Positions 1 to 9,502 are shown, counted from the stretch's first letter. The stretch: DNA of 41,735 bases from Natronosalvus hydrolyticus (GCA_025517525.1 JAOPJZ010000029.1:1-41735); one strand, 5' to 3'. Program-made: numbers and translations. Notes: a model not told the origin generated them from the sequence alone.

Positions 1-261
1 ATACTTGTTTCACGCTCTCATGGGATATAGCAGAATTTCCATCGAGTCAGCACACAGTTTGTATCAGCTCTGAAGGATTTCAACAGAGCCGTGTGTGACT
101 GTATGTCGTTTTTGTGTGATTGTATAGCAATTGCACGAGTCGCACACGGATGTTTAGGGACGAAGTGACGAGATTCGAGTGTGTGCACGCGGGTACATTT
201 TCGGCATCGGCTCGAGGGGGTGGAGTTTTGAGACGGGCACCCCAATAGCGAGCCAGCACCG
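1..261. other. Intergenic leader, no gene seen
   Basis: This stretch precedes the first gene. It is less GC-rich than the coding DNA around it and contains two similar blocks, GTGTGACTGTATG near 93 and GTGTGATTGTATA near 114, about 21 bp apart. They could be binding sites for a regulator, possibly the neighbouring TrmB-like protein acting on itself, but that is a guess. Open frames on the complementary strand have no recognisable protein character. Confidence 0.4.
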
Positions 262-648
262 ATGTCTGAGAAACCACAACACCGACTCGGGGAGTTGATG
301 GAGCAATCGAACCCGCCGTTCCGGAACGTCCTGAGCTGTGTCTTCGGGATCGAAGATCACGAGACGCGAACCTATCTCGTTTTGCTCGACTATCCGGGCA
401 GTACCATCGAAGAACTGGCGTCGGTACTCGAGCGCGACCGGAGTACGGTCAACCGCTCGCTATCGACGTTAGTCGACCGCGGCCTCGCCACCCGCGACCG
501 TCGGCTGCTCGACGGCGGTGGCTACATCTACCAGTACACGGCTATCACCTTACCCGAGGCGAAGACGATGTTACACGAGGCACTGGACGCCTGGACCGAA
601 CAGGTTCACGGCGTGATCGACGAGTTCGACGGTTCTACAGCGAATTAA
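262..648 (+). CDS. TrmB/MarR-like winged-helix transcriptional regulator
   Basis: Encodes a 128-residue DNA-binding protein. Residues about 45-85 form a winged helix-turn-helix: an Ile-Glu-Glu-Leu-Ala segment, a recognition helix with ERDRSTVNRSL, then LVDRGLATRDRR leading into a wing containing YIYQYTA. The C-terminal third is a helix (PEAKTMLHEALDAW) of the kind used for dimerisation in TrmB-like haloarchaeal regulators. It has no ligand-binding domain, so it is a minimal single-domain member. The ATG at 262 is the first good start. It stands alone, 154 bp ahead of threonine synthase on the same strand. The regulated genes cannot be deduced from sequence. Confidence 0.8.
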   Translation: MSEKPQHRLGELMEQSNPPFRNVLSCVFGIEDHETRTYLVLLDYPGSTIEELASVLERDRSTVNRSLSTLVDRGLATRDRRLLDGGGYIYQYTAITLPEAKTMLHEALDAWTEQVHGVIDEFDGSTAN

Positions 649-802
649 CGAGCGTTCGGCCCAAGACCTACCGAACCTCCAAGCACTCGAGGCCGATTCG
701 AACGTCCCCTGCACTCGAGGTCGGCGCGCTCGATATCGAGTCCGCTGGCAACATCCACGACAACCACCCCACTTTTGGCTCTGCCTCCCCTCCCGGCGGA
801 TA

Positions 803-2086
803 ATGAGTCAGCCCGATCGTTCCCCATCCCCGCTCACCCTCACTGGAAAGTCCCAGCCAGCACCCGCCGCCGCCGTCGACGGCACCTGGCTCGAGTGTAT
901 CGAGTGTGGCGAGACCTTCGCTCCCTTCGAATCCGTCCGGTACACCTGTGACGCCTGTGACGGCTTGCTCGAGGTCCGGTACGACGAGTTACCAACCTTC
1001 GATGACTTCTCGGGCACCGGCGTCTGGCGCTACGCCGACGCGCTGCCCCTCGAGGAAGGCGTCACCACCCAGGAGGGCGACACGCCGCTGTACCGGGTGC
1101 CCCGCCTCGAGACTGACATCGGCGTCGAAGCCCTCCGAATCAAACACGAGGGGATGAATCCGACGGGGAGTTTCAAAGACCGCGGGATGACCGTCGGCGT
1201 GGCCGTCGCCCGCGAACTCGGCGTCGACCGACTCGCCTGTGCCTCGACCGGAAACACGAGCGCCGCCCTGGCTGCCTACGGCTCCCGCGGTGGGATGGAG
1301 ACGCTCGTGCTCTTGCCCGCCGGCAAGGTCGCCGCCGGCAAAATCGCTCAGGCCAGTTTACACGGGGCACGCATCCTCGAGGTGGATGGCAACTTCGACC
1401 GTTGTCTCGACATCGTACAGGAACTGGCCGCTCGCGGTGAAGTCTACCTGCTCAACTCGCTGAACCCGTTCCGGCTCGAGGGCCAGAAGACCATCGGTCT
1501 CGAAATCCTCGAGGGCTTTCGGGACGACTACGGAACCTGGCCCGACCGCATCGTCCTGCCCGTCGGCAACGCCGGCAACACCTCGGCGCTGTACAAAGCT
1601 TTCCGCGAACTGGTGCAGGCAGGCGAGTTGGCCCCGGAGGAAGTGCCGAAACTGACCGGCGTCCAGGCTGAAGGTGCTGCCCCGATGGTCGAAGCCGTCG
1701 AGAACGGCGCCGACGAGGTTCGGCGCTGGGAGTCAGTCGAAACCAAAGCCACGGCGATCCGCATCGGAAACCCGGTCAATGCACCGAAGGCGTTGCCCGG
1801 CATCCGCGAAACCGGTGGGACGGCTATTGCCGTCTCCGACGAGGAGATTACGACCGCCCAGCGCGACCTCGCCGAGGAAGGAATCGGCGTCGAACCCGCC
1901 TCCGCGGCGTCCGTCGCCGGCCTCCGGAAACTCCGCGAGCAGGGAGTCGTGAGTAGTGACGAGCGCGTCGCCTGCCTGACCACCGGCCACCTGCTCAAAG
2001 ACCCCGACGCGGCCGCCGCCGCGGGCCGTGACCCCGAACCGGTCCCCGCCGACACCGACGGCGTGCTCGAGGTACTGCACGAGTAG
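803..2086 (+). CDS. thrC: Threonine synthase
   Basis: Cytosolic PLP enzyme converting O-phosphohomoserine to threonine and phosphate, the last step of threonine synthesis. The 427-residue protein has the family's usual length. It starts with a small zinc-ribbon-like segment (C32-x2-C35 and C49-x2-C52), seen in archaeal threonine synthases. The PLP lysine is K125 in NPTGSFKDRGM, followed by the STGNTSAALAAYG loop and a glycine-rich PVGNAGNTSALYK phosphate-binding motif. The C-terminus keeps the EPASAASVAGL segment. The ATG at 803 lies about 28 bp after an ACTTTTGG TATA-like box, which fits a leaderless haloarchaeal transcript. Identity is secure, although some archaeal paralogues of this fold act on related substrates. 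Confidence 0.93.
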   Translation: MSQPDRSPSPLTLTGKSQPAPAAAVDGTWLECIECGETFAPFESVRYTCDACDGLLEVRYDELPTFDDFSGTGVWRYADALPLEEGVTTQEGDTPLYRVPRLETDIGVEALRIKHEGMNPTGSFKDRGMTVGVAVARELGVDRLACASTGNTSAALAAYGSRGGMETLVLLPAGKVAAGKIAQASLHGARILEVDGNFDRCLDIVQELAARGEVYLLNSLNPFRLEGQKTIGLEILEGFRDDYGTWPDRIVLPVGNAGNTSALYKAFRELVQAGELAPEEVPKLTGVQAEGAAPMVEAVENGADEVRRWESVETKATAIRIGNPVNAPKALPGIRETGGTAIAVSDEEITTAQRDLAEEGIGVEPASAASVAGLRKLREQGVVSSDERVACLTTGHLLKDPDAAAAAGRDPEPVPADTDGVLEVLHE

Positions 2087-2199
2087 TCGGCTCCATGCTG
2101 AAACGACGGCCTGCACTATTATATGAGAACGGTAGTGAATTAATACGTTAGTTGTAGCATTTTAGGATGAGTAGAAACTAACACACCAGTGATAGTCAC

Positions 2200-2218
2200 C
2201 ACTATCGTTTCGATAGTG
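2200..2218. terminator. Hairpin between convergent genes
   Basis: A perfect 8-bp inverted repeat (CACTATCG, TTT loop, CGATAGTG) lies between the convergent 3' ends of threonine synthase and the histidine kinase. It sits in a relatively AT-rich spacer and could help end transcription from either side. No long T tract follows it, so the terminator role is an inference from position. Confidence 0.35.
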
Positions 2219-2286
2219 TCACAGAAAGCCGCTCGAACTGAGAGACCCGAGCGGGCCGTATCGAAAAAACCGATCGAGCCACCCGT

Positions 2287-4155
2287 TCACTCGCCCATCT
2301 CGAGGCCGGTGATCTCGAATCGTGCGCCGCCGTTTTCCGCGTCGGCCACCTGCACCGACCAGCCGTGAGCAGTGACGATCTGATCGACGATGTAGAGGCC
2401 GTAGCCGGTGCCGTCGGTCGAGTCGGTGAACCCGAGATCGAAAACGTCAGGCTTGGTCGAATCGGGAATCCCGGGACCATCGTCTTTGACGGCGAAGCCG
2501 CCGGGAATCGACTCGAGACGAACGGTCAACCCACCACCGTCGGTCGTCTCGAGGTTCGGGTCGGCCTGGGACTCCTCGAGGCCGTGCTCGATCGCGTTCC
2601 GAAACAGGTTTTCGAGCGCTTCCTGCAGTCGGTCCGGGTCAGCCTCGACTGTCGTTTCCGAATCGAATACGATCGACAACGTCGCCGACGCCGTCGGTAC
2701 CGTCTCCCAGGCGGCTTCGACGACGCTCTCGAGAGTCACCGTCTCGAAATCATCAACGACGCGCCCGTAGCGAGCGAGATCGAGCATGTCACTCGTCAGC
2801 GAGTCCATTCGGTCGAGTGCGTGTTCGATCTCGTCGGCATGCTCCGGGTCGCCGCTGTCGCGATACGCCTCGAGATAGCCACGCGCGGTGCTCATCGGAT
2901 TCCGAAGGTCGTGGCTCACGATACTTGCAAACTGCTCGAGTCGTTCGTTCTGGGCCTCGAGTCTCGCCGTCCGTTCGGCACGGTCGAGGGCGACTTCGAC
3001 GTTGGCTGCTAGAATCCGCGCCAGTTCGACGCTGAACGGGTCGAGGGTGTTGCTCGTCGACTCGAAACCGAGAACCCCGTGACTTCCAAGGGGTAAGAGG
3101 ACGACCGCGGCGTCGTCTTCGACCGAACTCGGTTCGCCGTCGACGGTGAGAAATCGTTCGTTCCCACTGCCTACCGTCCGCTCGAACGCCTCGCGGTACC
3201 TGGTCAGGACGGTCTGGTCGCCCTGCACCGTCTCGAGAATCGTTCCTTCACCCAGCGCGATGCAGACTCTGGGGAGGTCCGGAATGTCGGCGGCGATATC
3301 AGCGGTCACGGTAGCGACCTCCGCAACGGTTTCCGCCGAGACGAGGTCGCGACTGGCCTCGTGTAAGACGTGCATCATCCGTTCCTGGCGCTTCTCCTCG
3401 GTGACGTCGCGCGTCGTTCCGAGGACACCGATGACCGATCCGGCCTCGTCGTAGCGGGCCGCTTTGCTCGTGCTCACCCAGCGATCGCGCCCCAGATGGT
3501 CGACGAAGTGTTCGACCTTGTTGATCACCGGGTCCCCCGCCTCCATGATCGATTTTTCTTCCTCGAACAGGTGTGCGGCGAGTTCCGGTGGGTGCAGTAA
3601 CTCGAAATCCGTCAGCCCGCGCAGTTGCTCGCGCTCGAGGCCGTACTCCTCGGCGGTCACCCGGCTCACGTCGACGATGCGGTGATCGTCGTCTTTGATG
3701 AATACCTGATGTGGCAGATGCTCGAGCAACGACTCGAGGCGCTGTTCGGGCGTCTGCAACGGATCCGGCTCACCGAGCCCCAGTACATCTTTGAACCGAT
3801 TGATGAGCACCAATTTCCGGCCCGAATACCCACAGATGACGTCTGCTGCGCCACCCTCGATGGCCCCCTGGACGGGTTGGATATCGTTGATCAGCGAGAA
3901 CACGACGACCGGTACCTCGAGTCGCTCACGTACGGCCTCGAGTTGGGCGATTCCATCAGTTTGGGTCGAGTGACAGACGACGACGCAGTCGGGTTCGAGA
4001 TCACGCTCCGAACCGTCCTCCGGCCACAGCGCCGACAGCGCCGACACCAGGTGTACCGAAATCGGCGCTCGTGCGCGCCGAAGCGTGGCTGCCAGCTTCT
4101 CGAGTTGCCCGTTCCTGTTCACCAGGACGACGTGTGCCGGTTCGTTTCGTGTCAT
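2287..4155 (-). CDS. Soluble PAS-GAF sensor histidine kinase
   Basis: A 622-residue cytosolic sensor kinase without membrane segments. Domain order: an N-terminal receiver-like domain (about 5-125) holding a Val-rich beta-strand core with DCVVVCHS; a PAS domain (about 135-255) ending in the usual TRDVTEEK linker; a GAF-like domain (about 265-390); a HisKA dimerisation helix with phospho-acceptor H415 in SHDLRNP; and an HATPase domain with N520 (N box), DDGPGIP at 558-564 and GTGYGLYIV as the G2 box. The HATPase is complete, so the kinase should be active. No partner response regulator is adjacent, which is common in haloarchaea. The signal sensed is unknown; the N-terminal domain may be a degenerate receiver. 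Confidence 0.88.
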   Translation of the reverse strand: MTRNEPAHVVLVNRNGQLEKLAATLRRARAPISVHLVSALSALWPEDGSERDLEPDCVVVCHSTQTDGIAQLEAVRERLEVPVVVFSLINDIQPVQGAIEGGAADVICGYSGRKLVLINRFKDVLGLGEPDPLQTPEQRLESLLEHLPHQVFIKDDDHRIVDVSRVTAEEYGLEREQLRGLTDFELLHPPELAAHLFEEEKSIMEAGDPVINKVEHFVDHLGRDRWVSTSKAARYDEAGSVIGVLGTTRDVTEEKRQERMMHVLHEASRDLVSAETVAEVATVTADIAADIPDLPRVCIALGEGTILETVQGDQTVLTRYREAFERTVGSGNERFLTVDGEPSSVEDDAAVVLLPLGSHGVLGFESTSNTLDPFSVELARILAANVEVALDRAERTARLEAQNERLEQFASIVSHDLRNPMSTARGYLEAYRDSGDPEHADEIEHALDRMDSLTSDMLDLARYGRVVDDFETVTLESVVEAAWETVPTASATLSIVFDSETTVEADPDRLQEALENLFRNAIEHGLEESQADPNLETTDGGGLTVRLESIPGGFAVKDDGPGIPDSTKPDVFDLGFTDSTDGTGYGLYIVDQIVTAHGWSVQVADAENGGARFEITGLEMGE

Positions 4156-4302
4156 TTGCAGTGTACTCGAGTCAGGTGCGTATCAGGCGGCAATACCACT
4201 GGAATATCTCGGCCCGAACTACCTGTCCTAGAGAAAGCAACAATAAAAAACATATTGGCCCGATCGGCCAGCCGCCCACAACGGATATATGTACGAAGCA
4301 GG

Positions 4303-5220
4303 CTACCGCTCAACGCTCGCCGTCTGCATCCCATCGCTGTTGAACGCCGACCCCAGTCGCCCGCTCGAGTCGATGGCGATGACGCCGGCGCTCGAGCCCG
4401 TCAATTCGCCGAACTCCTCGATGGCGAGGTCCGCTGCCGCCCCCGCGTCCAGCCCCCGCTCGACGTGGCGAGCGACACGCCTCGAGAGCGTCACTCGAGC
4501 GATATCCTCACCCGCCCCCGTTGCACTCACACCCGCGGCCGGACAGCAATAGAAGCCGGAGCCGACCTGTGGCACGTCGCCGACGCGGCCGGCCAGGGCG
4601 AGCCAGCGACCGCCCGTCGAGGTCGCCGCCGCGAGCGACTCGCCATCGAAGGCGACCGCCCCAACGGTATCGTGGTCGTGTTCGTCGCCCACACCGGAAT
4701 CCCCTTCATCCGAATCTTCCTCGCGACCATCAGGGTCGCTCCGTCCGTACTGGTCACGAATCCACTCGAGTTGTACCCCAACGCCACCCTCAGGTACCTC
4801 AAGGTCGGCCCACTTTGCTCGAGTGCGCTCCGACCAGAGATCGACCGCCGTCTCGACCCCGTACTCCTCGGCGAGGGCGACGGCGTGTTCCCCCGAGACG
4901 AACCCGTGTGGCGTCTCCTCCATCACCACCCGCGCGACGCTGACGGCGTGTTCGACACCCGGCATCGAGCACGCCGCACCGACCGAGCGGTCGTCGGTCA
5001 TGATCGACGCGTCCGTCCTGACGAAGCCGTCGCTCTGGACCGCGCCGCCGACCCCCGCATTGAATCGGGGTGACGACTCGAGGACGTGAATCGCGGCCTC
5101 GACGGCGTCGACCGGTGTCTCGGCCGTCCCACCCGCGTTCGCCGCCTCGTCGAGGACGGCCTGTCGCGATTCGGGTTCATCCGGCGTGCTCCCAGCGCCT
5201 CCGTGGACGATTACCTGCAT
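4303..5220 (-). CDS. Isoaspartyl peptidase / L-asparaginase (Ntn hydrolase)
   Basis: A 305-residue member of the plant-type asparaginase family, which hydrolyses isoaspartyl dipeptides and/or asparagine after self-cleavage. The nucleophile of the beta subunit is T185 in HDTVGAVAFDG, so cleavage would fall between D184 and T185. Downstream are the family hallmarks ATSTGGR, GRVGDVP, GSGFYCC and SATGAGE. The alpha-subunit part contains the glycine-rich NAGVGGAVQSDG segment. A very acidic linker (about 160-184, rich in Asp, Glu and Gly) comes just before the cleavage site, as expected for a flexible exposed loop in a halophile. The gene stands alone and diverges from the peroxiredoxin gene. Confidence 0.9.
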   Translation of the reverse strand: MQVIVHGGAGSTPDEPESRQAVLDEAANAGGTAETPVDAVEAAIHVLESSPRFNAGVGGAVQSDGFVRTDASIMTDDRSVGAACSMPGVEHAVSVARVVMEETPHGFVSGEHAVALAEEYGVETAVDLWSERTRAKWADLEVPEGGVGVQLEWIRDQYGRSDPDGREEDSDEGDSGVGDEHDHDTVGAVAFDGESLAAATSTGGRWLALAGRVGDVPQVGSGFYCCPAAGVSATGAGEDIARVTLSRRVARHVERGLDAGAAADLAIEEFGELTGSSAGVIAIDSSGRLGSAFNSDGMQTASVER

Positions 5221-5354
5221 ACTCGAGGCACGTCACGGGGCCACCATGAGCGTATCGAAGGCGCTCGCTCGAGTGGCCGCGAATGCGCGCTGGAAACGGG
5301 AAAAACTGTTGCCGGTGACCGGAAAGCTAAGCCGGGGGCCGCCCGTTAGGCCGT

Positions 5355-5837
5355 ATGGTTTCGATTGGCGACCGAGCACCCGACTTTACGCTCCCGAAAG
5401 CCGGTGGGACCACTTACAACGACATCAGCGAGTTCACCCTCTCTGACGCCCTCGAAGACGGGCCAGTCGTGCTCGCGTTCTATCCAGCCGCGTTCACCAG
5501 CGGCTGTACCGACGAAATGTGTGCCTTTCGGGATTCGATGGACGCGTTCGAGGACCTCGAGGCACACGTGTACGGCATTAGCGTCGACCTCCCGTTCGCC
5601 CAGAACGTCTGGATCGAACAGGAGAATTTGAACTTCCCGATGCTGGCCGACTGGAATCACGAGGTCATCCACCAGTATGGCGTCGTCAGACCCGACCTGT
5701 ACGGCTCCATCGAGGCTGCGAGACGGAGCATCTTCGTCCTCGACACCGACGGCGTCGTCACCCACAAGTGGGTTCGTTCGGGTGAGAATCCGGACTTCGA
5801 CGACCTCGTCGATGGATTGCTCGAGCACCTCTCGTAA
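5355..5837 (+). CDS. Peroxiredoxin (AhpC/TSA family)
   Basis: A 160-residue cytosolic thiol peroxidase reducing hydrogen peroxide and organic peroxides. The thioredoxin-fold core starts with GDRAPDFTLP. The active site is P44-x3-T48-x2-C51, with C51 as peroxidatic cysteine and a second cysteine at C56, the spacing typical of Bcp/PrxQ-like enzymes in which C56 acts as intramolecular resolving cysteine. Later segments, VYGISVDLPFAQNVW and a conserved Arg in AARRSIFVLD, also fit. The start at 5355 gives the normal N-terminus. The electron donor is not encoded nearby. Confidence 0.9.
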   Translation: MVSIGDRAPDFTLPKAGGTTYNDISEFTLSDALEDGPVVLAFYPAAFTSGCTDEMCAFRDSMDAFEDLEAHVYGISVDLPFAQNVWIEQENLNFPMLADWNHEVIHQYGVVRPDLYGSIEAARRSIFVLDTDGVVTHKWVRSGENPDFDDLVDGLLEHLS

Positions 5838-5869
5838 CCGAAAAACGGTCGTGATCGAAAAGCAGGGTG

Positions 5870-6385
<516 letters not shown>

Positions 6386-6587
6386 ACTGCGGCCGACGGG
6401 CGGCGAGGTGAAAACAGTGGTGGTCTCGAGCCAACGAGATCACCTGACAACCCGATTTGCGGGGCGACCGCTCCCAGCCGAAACGGACAACTCGAGTGAA
6501 AGTGAAACCGATAATGGTTTCTTAACTCTCTTGCATCAATTTTAATAACCAATAACACTTACGTGAGTGGCGTTAGAATGGCCTGGT
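6386..6587. promoter_or_regulatory. AT-rich region with TFB promoter
   Basis: This region separates the cyclophilin and TFB genes. An AT-rich box, TTTTAATAACC at about 6540-6550, is the best TATA candidate for the TFB transcript and would place initiation near 6568-6575. The TFB start codon is at 6733, so the mRNA would have a leader of about 160 nt, which is long for a haloarchaeon. A five-codon frame (ATG at 6578) and a 50-codon frame (ATG at 6588) lie in that leader. Confidence 0.45.
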
Positions 6588-6740
6588 ATGAGTAACCATA
6601 TGCCTGACGCACAATCCGGGATGTTTCGAAGAGAGCGGTACCAGCCAGAATCCCAGGCAGCCGTCAGCGCTTCGAGAGGGCCACGTAAAGCGGGCGTAGA
6701 AAGTGTGTACACGGGCAGAGGGGTGACACTCGATGCGTGA
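6588..6740 (+). CDS. Possible small leader protein upstream of TFB
   Basis: A 50-codon frame from ATG 6588 to TGA 6740 overlaps the TFB start by 8 bp. The product is basic and Arg-rich (FRRERY, SRGPRKAG), unlike the acidic proteome around it, and I recognise no family. Its position directly after the TFB promoter and its overlap with the TFB start would allow translational coupling or attenuation. It may equally be an untranslated leader that happens to be open. No ribosome binding site stands out. Confidence 0.3.
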   Translation: MSNHMPDAQSGMFRRERYQPESQAAVSASRGPRKAGVESVYTGRGVTLDA

Positions 6741-7701
6741 ACGACGGGCAGTGCAGGATAGCGGTACGCAAGAACGAGCGGAATCGTCGCAGGCGAGCCT
6801 GGCTGTCAGCTGTTCGGAGTGTGGCGGGCCGATCGTTCACGATCCGGACGAAGCCGACCTGGTGTGTGCGGAGTGTGGCCTCATCGCCGCTGAACAAGAA
6901 ATCGATGCAGGACCCGAATGGCGGGCCTACACTGCCGACGAGCGTGAAGAGAAATCCCGAACCGGTGCACCAACGACACAACGGATGCACGACAACGGAC
7001 TCTCGACGACGATCGGGTGGAAAAACAAAGACGGCTATGGGCAAACGATTACAGGTGAAAAGCGCCAACAGTTAGCCCGGCTTCGGACATGGGACGAACG
7101 ATTCCGAACCCGTGATTCCCGTGACCGCAACCTCAAACAGGCGCTTGGCGAGATCGATCGAATGTCGTCCGCACTGGGCATCCCGGAGCAACCTCGAGAA
7201 GTGGCGAGCGTTTTGTATCGCCAAGCGCTGGACAACGAACTCCTCCCTGGTCGATCGATCGAGGGGATGGCAACGGCGTCGCTCTATGCGGCCTCTCGAC
7301 TGGAAGGAATCCCCCGTCCAATCGACGAAGTTGCCGCAGTGAGTCGAGTCGATGATCTGAAAATTAAACGGGCCTATCGGTATCTCGCTCGCGAACTCGA
7401 ACTCGAAATTCCGCCAACGAGTCCGCTCGAGTACCTGACACGGCTGGCATCTGAAATTTCGTGTACGACCGAAACCGAACGACGTGCAAAGGAGTTACTC
7501 GAAAACGCGATCGCTCACGGCGTTCACAGCGGGAAAGACCCTGTCGGTGTCGCGGCGAGCGCCCTGTATGCAGCCGGTCGATTGACGAACGATCACGTAA
7601 CGCAGTCCGCCGTCTCGGAGGCCGCAAACGTGAGCGAGGTAACTATTCGAAGCCGGTATCGCGAAATACTTGATGCCGGAACCGAGGGGGAGCGCTCGTG
7701 A
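6733..7701 (+). CDS. tfb: Transcription initiation factor IIB (TFB)
   Basis: A 322-residue TFB, the archaeal TFIIB homologue that bridges TBP-bound promoter DNA and RNA polymerase. The N-terminal zinc ribbon has C27-x2-C30 and C45-x2-C48, followed by the B-reader region with GPEWRAYTADE and a linker holding GLSTTIGWKNKDGYG. Two cyclin repeats follow (about 120-210 and 215-310), with the typical RSIEGMATASLYAASR and KDPVGVAASALYAAGR helices and a C-terminal SEVTIRSRYREI helix for BRE contact. Haloarchaea carry several TFB paralogues; which one this is cannot be told here. A GTGA overlap couples it to the next gene. Confidence 0.95.
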   Translation: MRERRAVQDSGTQERAESSQASLAVSCSECGGPIVHDPDEADLVCAECGLIAAEQEIDAGPEWRAYTADEREEKSRTGAPTTQRMHDNGLSTTIGWKNKDGYGQTITGEKRQQLARLRTWDERFRTRDSRDRNLKQALGEIDRMSSALGIPEQPREVASVLYRQALDNELLPGRSIEGMATASLYAASRLEGIPRPIDEVAAVSRVDDLKIKRAYRYLARELELEIPPTSPLEYLTRLASEISCTTETERRAKELLENAIAHGVHSGKDPVGVAASALYAAGRLTNDHVTQSAVSEAANVSEVTIRSRYREILDAGTEGERS

Positions 7702-8096
7702 GTACCAGCAACCCGGTGAGTTGCTTTGCTTGTGGGCATAGCTACCGATACCTCGGTCGAGGCCATCATCCGGGTCGGTGTCCGCGCTGTTCGTCCCACT
7801 GTGTGAGCCAGGCGGGACAGTTGCTGTGTGTCGCTGATGTCGACGTCGCTGGGAACCACCAACCACCACAGGTGACGGTACTGGCGATTGATGAACGCCA
7901 TCGCCACTTCCTCTATCATTTTACACACGATGGCACTCGAACCGTACTGGACACCGTGCAGGTGGAAGGCCATCTCGTCCGAACCGAAGATGTCCCACAT
8001 TCGATTCCGACTCCAGCACCAGTGAGGGACATCCTCGCTCAATATGGAACGCGCCCACCGAAAGACGGTGCTGGTACGCAGGAAACGACGATGTGA
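7698..8096 (+). CDS. Small zinc-ribbon protein coupled to TFB
   Basis: A 132-residue protein of unknown function. Its GTG start overlaps the TFB stop (GTGA at 7698-7701), so translation is probably coupled. The N-terminus is a zinc-binding module: C9-x2-C12 and C28-x2-C31, with a further C35 and several histidines. The rest looks like a small beta-rich domain (VTVLAIDERHRHFLYHFTHDG, TRTVLDTVQVEGHLV). Co-translation with TFB suggests a role around transcription, but nothing in the sequence proves it. It may be lineage-specific. An unrelated zinc protein that uses the TFB promoter by chance is the alternative. Confidence 0.7.
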   Translation: MSTSNPVSCFACGHSYRYLGRGHHPGRCPRCSSHCVSQAGQLLCVADVDVAGNHQPPQVTVLAIDERHRHFLYHFTHDGTRTVLDTVQVEGHLVRTEDVPHSIPTPAPVRDILAQYGTRPPKDGAGTQETTM

Positions 8097-8164
8097 CCGG
8101 AGCGGGTAGCAACTCGAGAAGCTATCAGTGAGAGAATACGATCCGCGAGCGCTTCCGTTAGCGG

Positions 8165-9280
8165 TTAAAACGCCCGCAGATCCTCGAGCACCGCCGCTGC
8201 ACTCCCATCGGCGATGACGTCTCGAGCGCGCTCGAGGCCCGACTCGAGGTCGGCGACGTCGTCACGGGCGAACATCCGGAAGGCGGCGTTGAGGGCGACG
8301 GCGTCGGCGAAGTGGTCGTCGCGCTCGCCCGCCAGAACGGCCTCGGTAATCGCCGCCGAATCGGCCGTCACGTCCTCGACCGCCAGATCCTCGCTTTCCA
8401 TCTCCATACCGTACTCGGCCGTTTCGATTTCGAAGTCGTCGAACTCGCCGGCGCTGGCTCGTGGTTTGTCACCGCTCGAACCTTCTGAGGCACGTGGTGC
8501 CTCGCGCCAGTCTGCGACTTTGGTGTAGCCGGGACGGATGTCGTCGTAGCCTTCCATTCCCTGGAACATCAGGACGCGGCTGTAGGTGAGTGCCTCGCTC
8601 TCTGCGACAAGGTCACACATCTTCTTCGCGAAGGCGAGGTGGTAGAACGAGCCGAGATGGACGTCGGCGTTGGCCGGATTGGCGACAGTCTCGATGGTGT
8701 TGACGAACGTTCGAACCCCCATCTGGTCGCGTCGTTCGTACAGTGCGTGGATACCGGGATTGAAGTTCGGCTGGTAGTAGAAGCCGAAGCCGGTTTCGTC
8801 GACCATCGCCGCCGATTCTTCGGGCTCGAGTTCCGTGCGAACGCCGAGTTCGTCGAGGACGTGTTTGTACGCCGTCGCCTTCTGGGTCGGGACGCGGTCG
8901 CCCGAGTGAGTCACGACGGGGGTGCCCGCCGCGGCAGCGACGACGCCGGACGCCACGCCGAGGACGGCCGAGGTGTGCTTGCCGTCGTAGTTCGCCCCAC
9001 AGTCGACGGGGTTACAGTCGGGTTCAGCCGTCACGACGCTCTCCTCGCGCATGACGTCCGAAAACGCCGCCAGTTCCTCGGGCGTGTTCTTCTTCCAGCG
9101 GTTTGCCAGCCAGAACGCGCCGAGCGTGGTGTGATCCGGTTCGCCCGCCAGAATCCGCTGGAACGCCTCTCGAGCCTGTTCGCGATTCATATCGTCGGCC
9201 GATTTCGGGCCGGAGCCGACGAGTTCAGTCAGCAGGCGTTTCAGCGGCCACTCGCCGAATTCCTGGGTAGCATGAGCCAT
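8165..9280 (-). CDS. TrpD-like anthranilate phosphoribosyltransferase homologue
   Basis: About 371 residues from the ATG at 9280; a longer start at 9307 would add nine residues. The N-terminal helical domain and the following Rossmann-like domain match the glycosyltransferase family 3 fold of TrpD (REQAREAFQRILAGE, LGAFWLANRWKKNTPEELAAF, TPVVTHSGDRVPTQKATAYKHVLDELG, FNPGIHALYERRDQMGVRTF). The PRPP loop, normally Gly-Thr-Gly-Gly-Asp, reads DCGANYDGK here, and the usual KHGNR block reads THSGDR. It therefore probably belongs to the TrpD2/YbiB-like branch rather than tryptophan synthesis, and no trp genes are nearby. The true substrate is unknown. Confidence 0.8.
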   Translation of the reverse strand: MAHATQEFGEWPLKRLLTELVGSGPKSADDMNREQAREAFQRILAGEPDHTTLGAFWLANRWKKNTPEELAAFSDVMREESVVTAEPDCNPVDCGANYDGKHTSAVLGVASGVVAAAAGTPVVTHSGDRVPTQKATAYKHVLDELGVRTELEPEESAAMVDETGFGFYYQPNFNPGIHALYERRDQMGVRTFVNTIETVANPANADVHLGSFYHLAFAKKMCDLVAESEALTYSRVLMFQGMEGYDDIRPGYTKVADWREAPRASEGSSGDKPRASAGEFDDFEIETAEYGMEMESEDLAVEDVTADSAAITEAVLAGERDDHFADAVALNAAFRMFARDDVADLESGLERARDVIADGSAAAVLEDLRAF

Positions 9281-9502
9281 GTCTCGAGGTTCGGACGGAC
9301 GGGGCAAAAGCGTCCCGTTTGCGGTGAGCGAAATAGCAGGGAGTCCTCACGCTACGCGGTCGACAGGCGTGGCTGTCGGGGCGCTCGAGTGCGCAAGCGA
9401 GTTCGTTCCAATCACGCGATTAATACGGTCTGCCGTAACTTGTTACCGATAATTGCGCACAACGGGTCGGCAATCACCGGGAAGAGACGACAGGAAACCG
9501 TA

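Noticed and set aside
2086..2287. Small RNA gene between threonine synthase and the kinase
   Set aside because: Only one 8-bp hairpin and no promoter at the right distance; a terminator is enough to explain it.
3625..5073. Long plus-strand frame across the histidine kinase and asparaginase genes
   Set aside because: It is antisense to two well-supported genes, runs through their spacer and has no recognisable domain.
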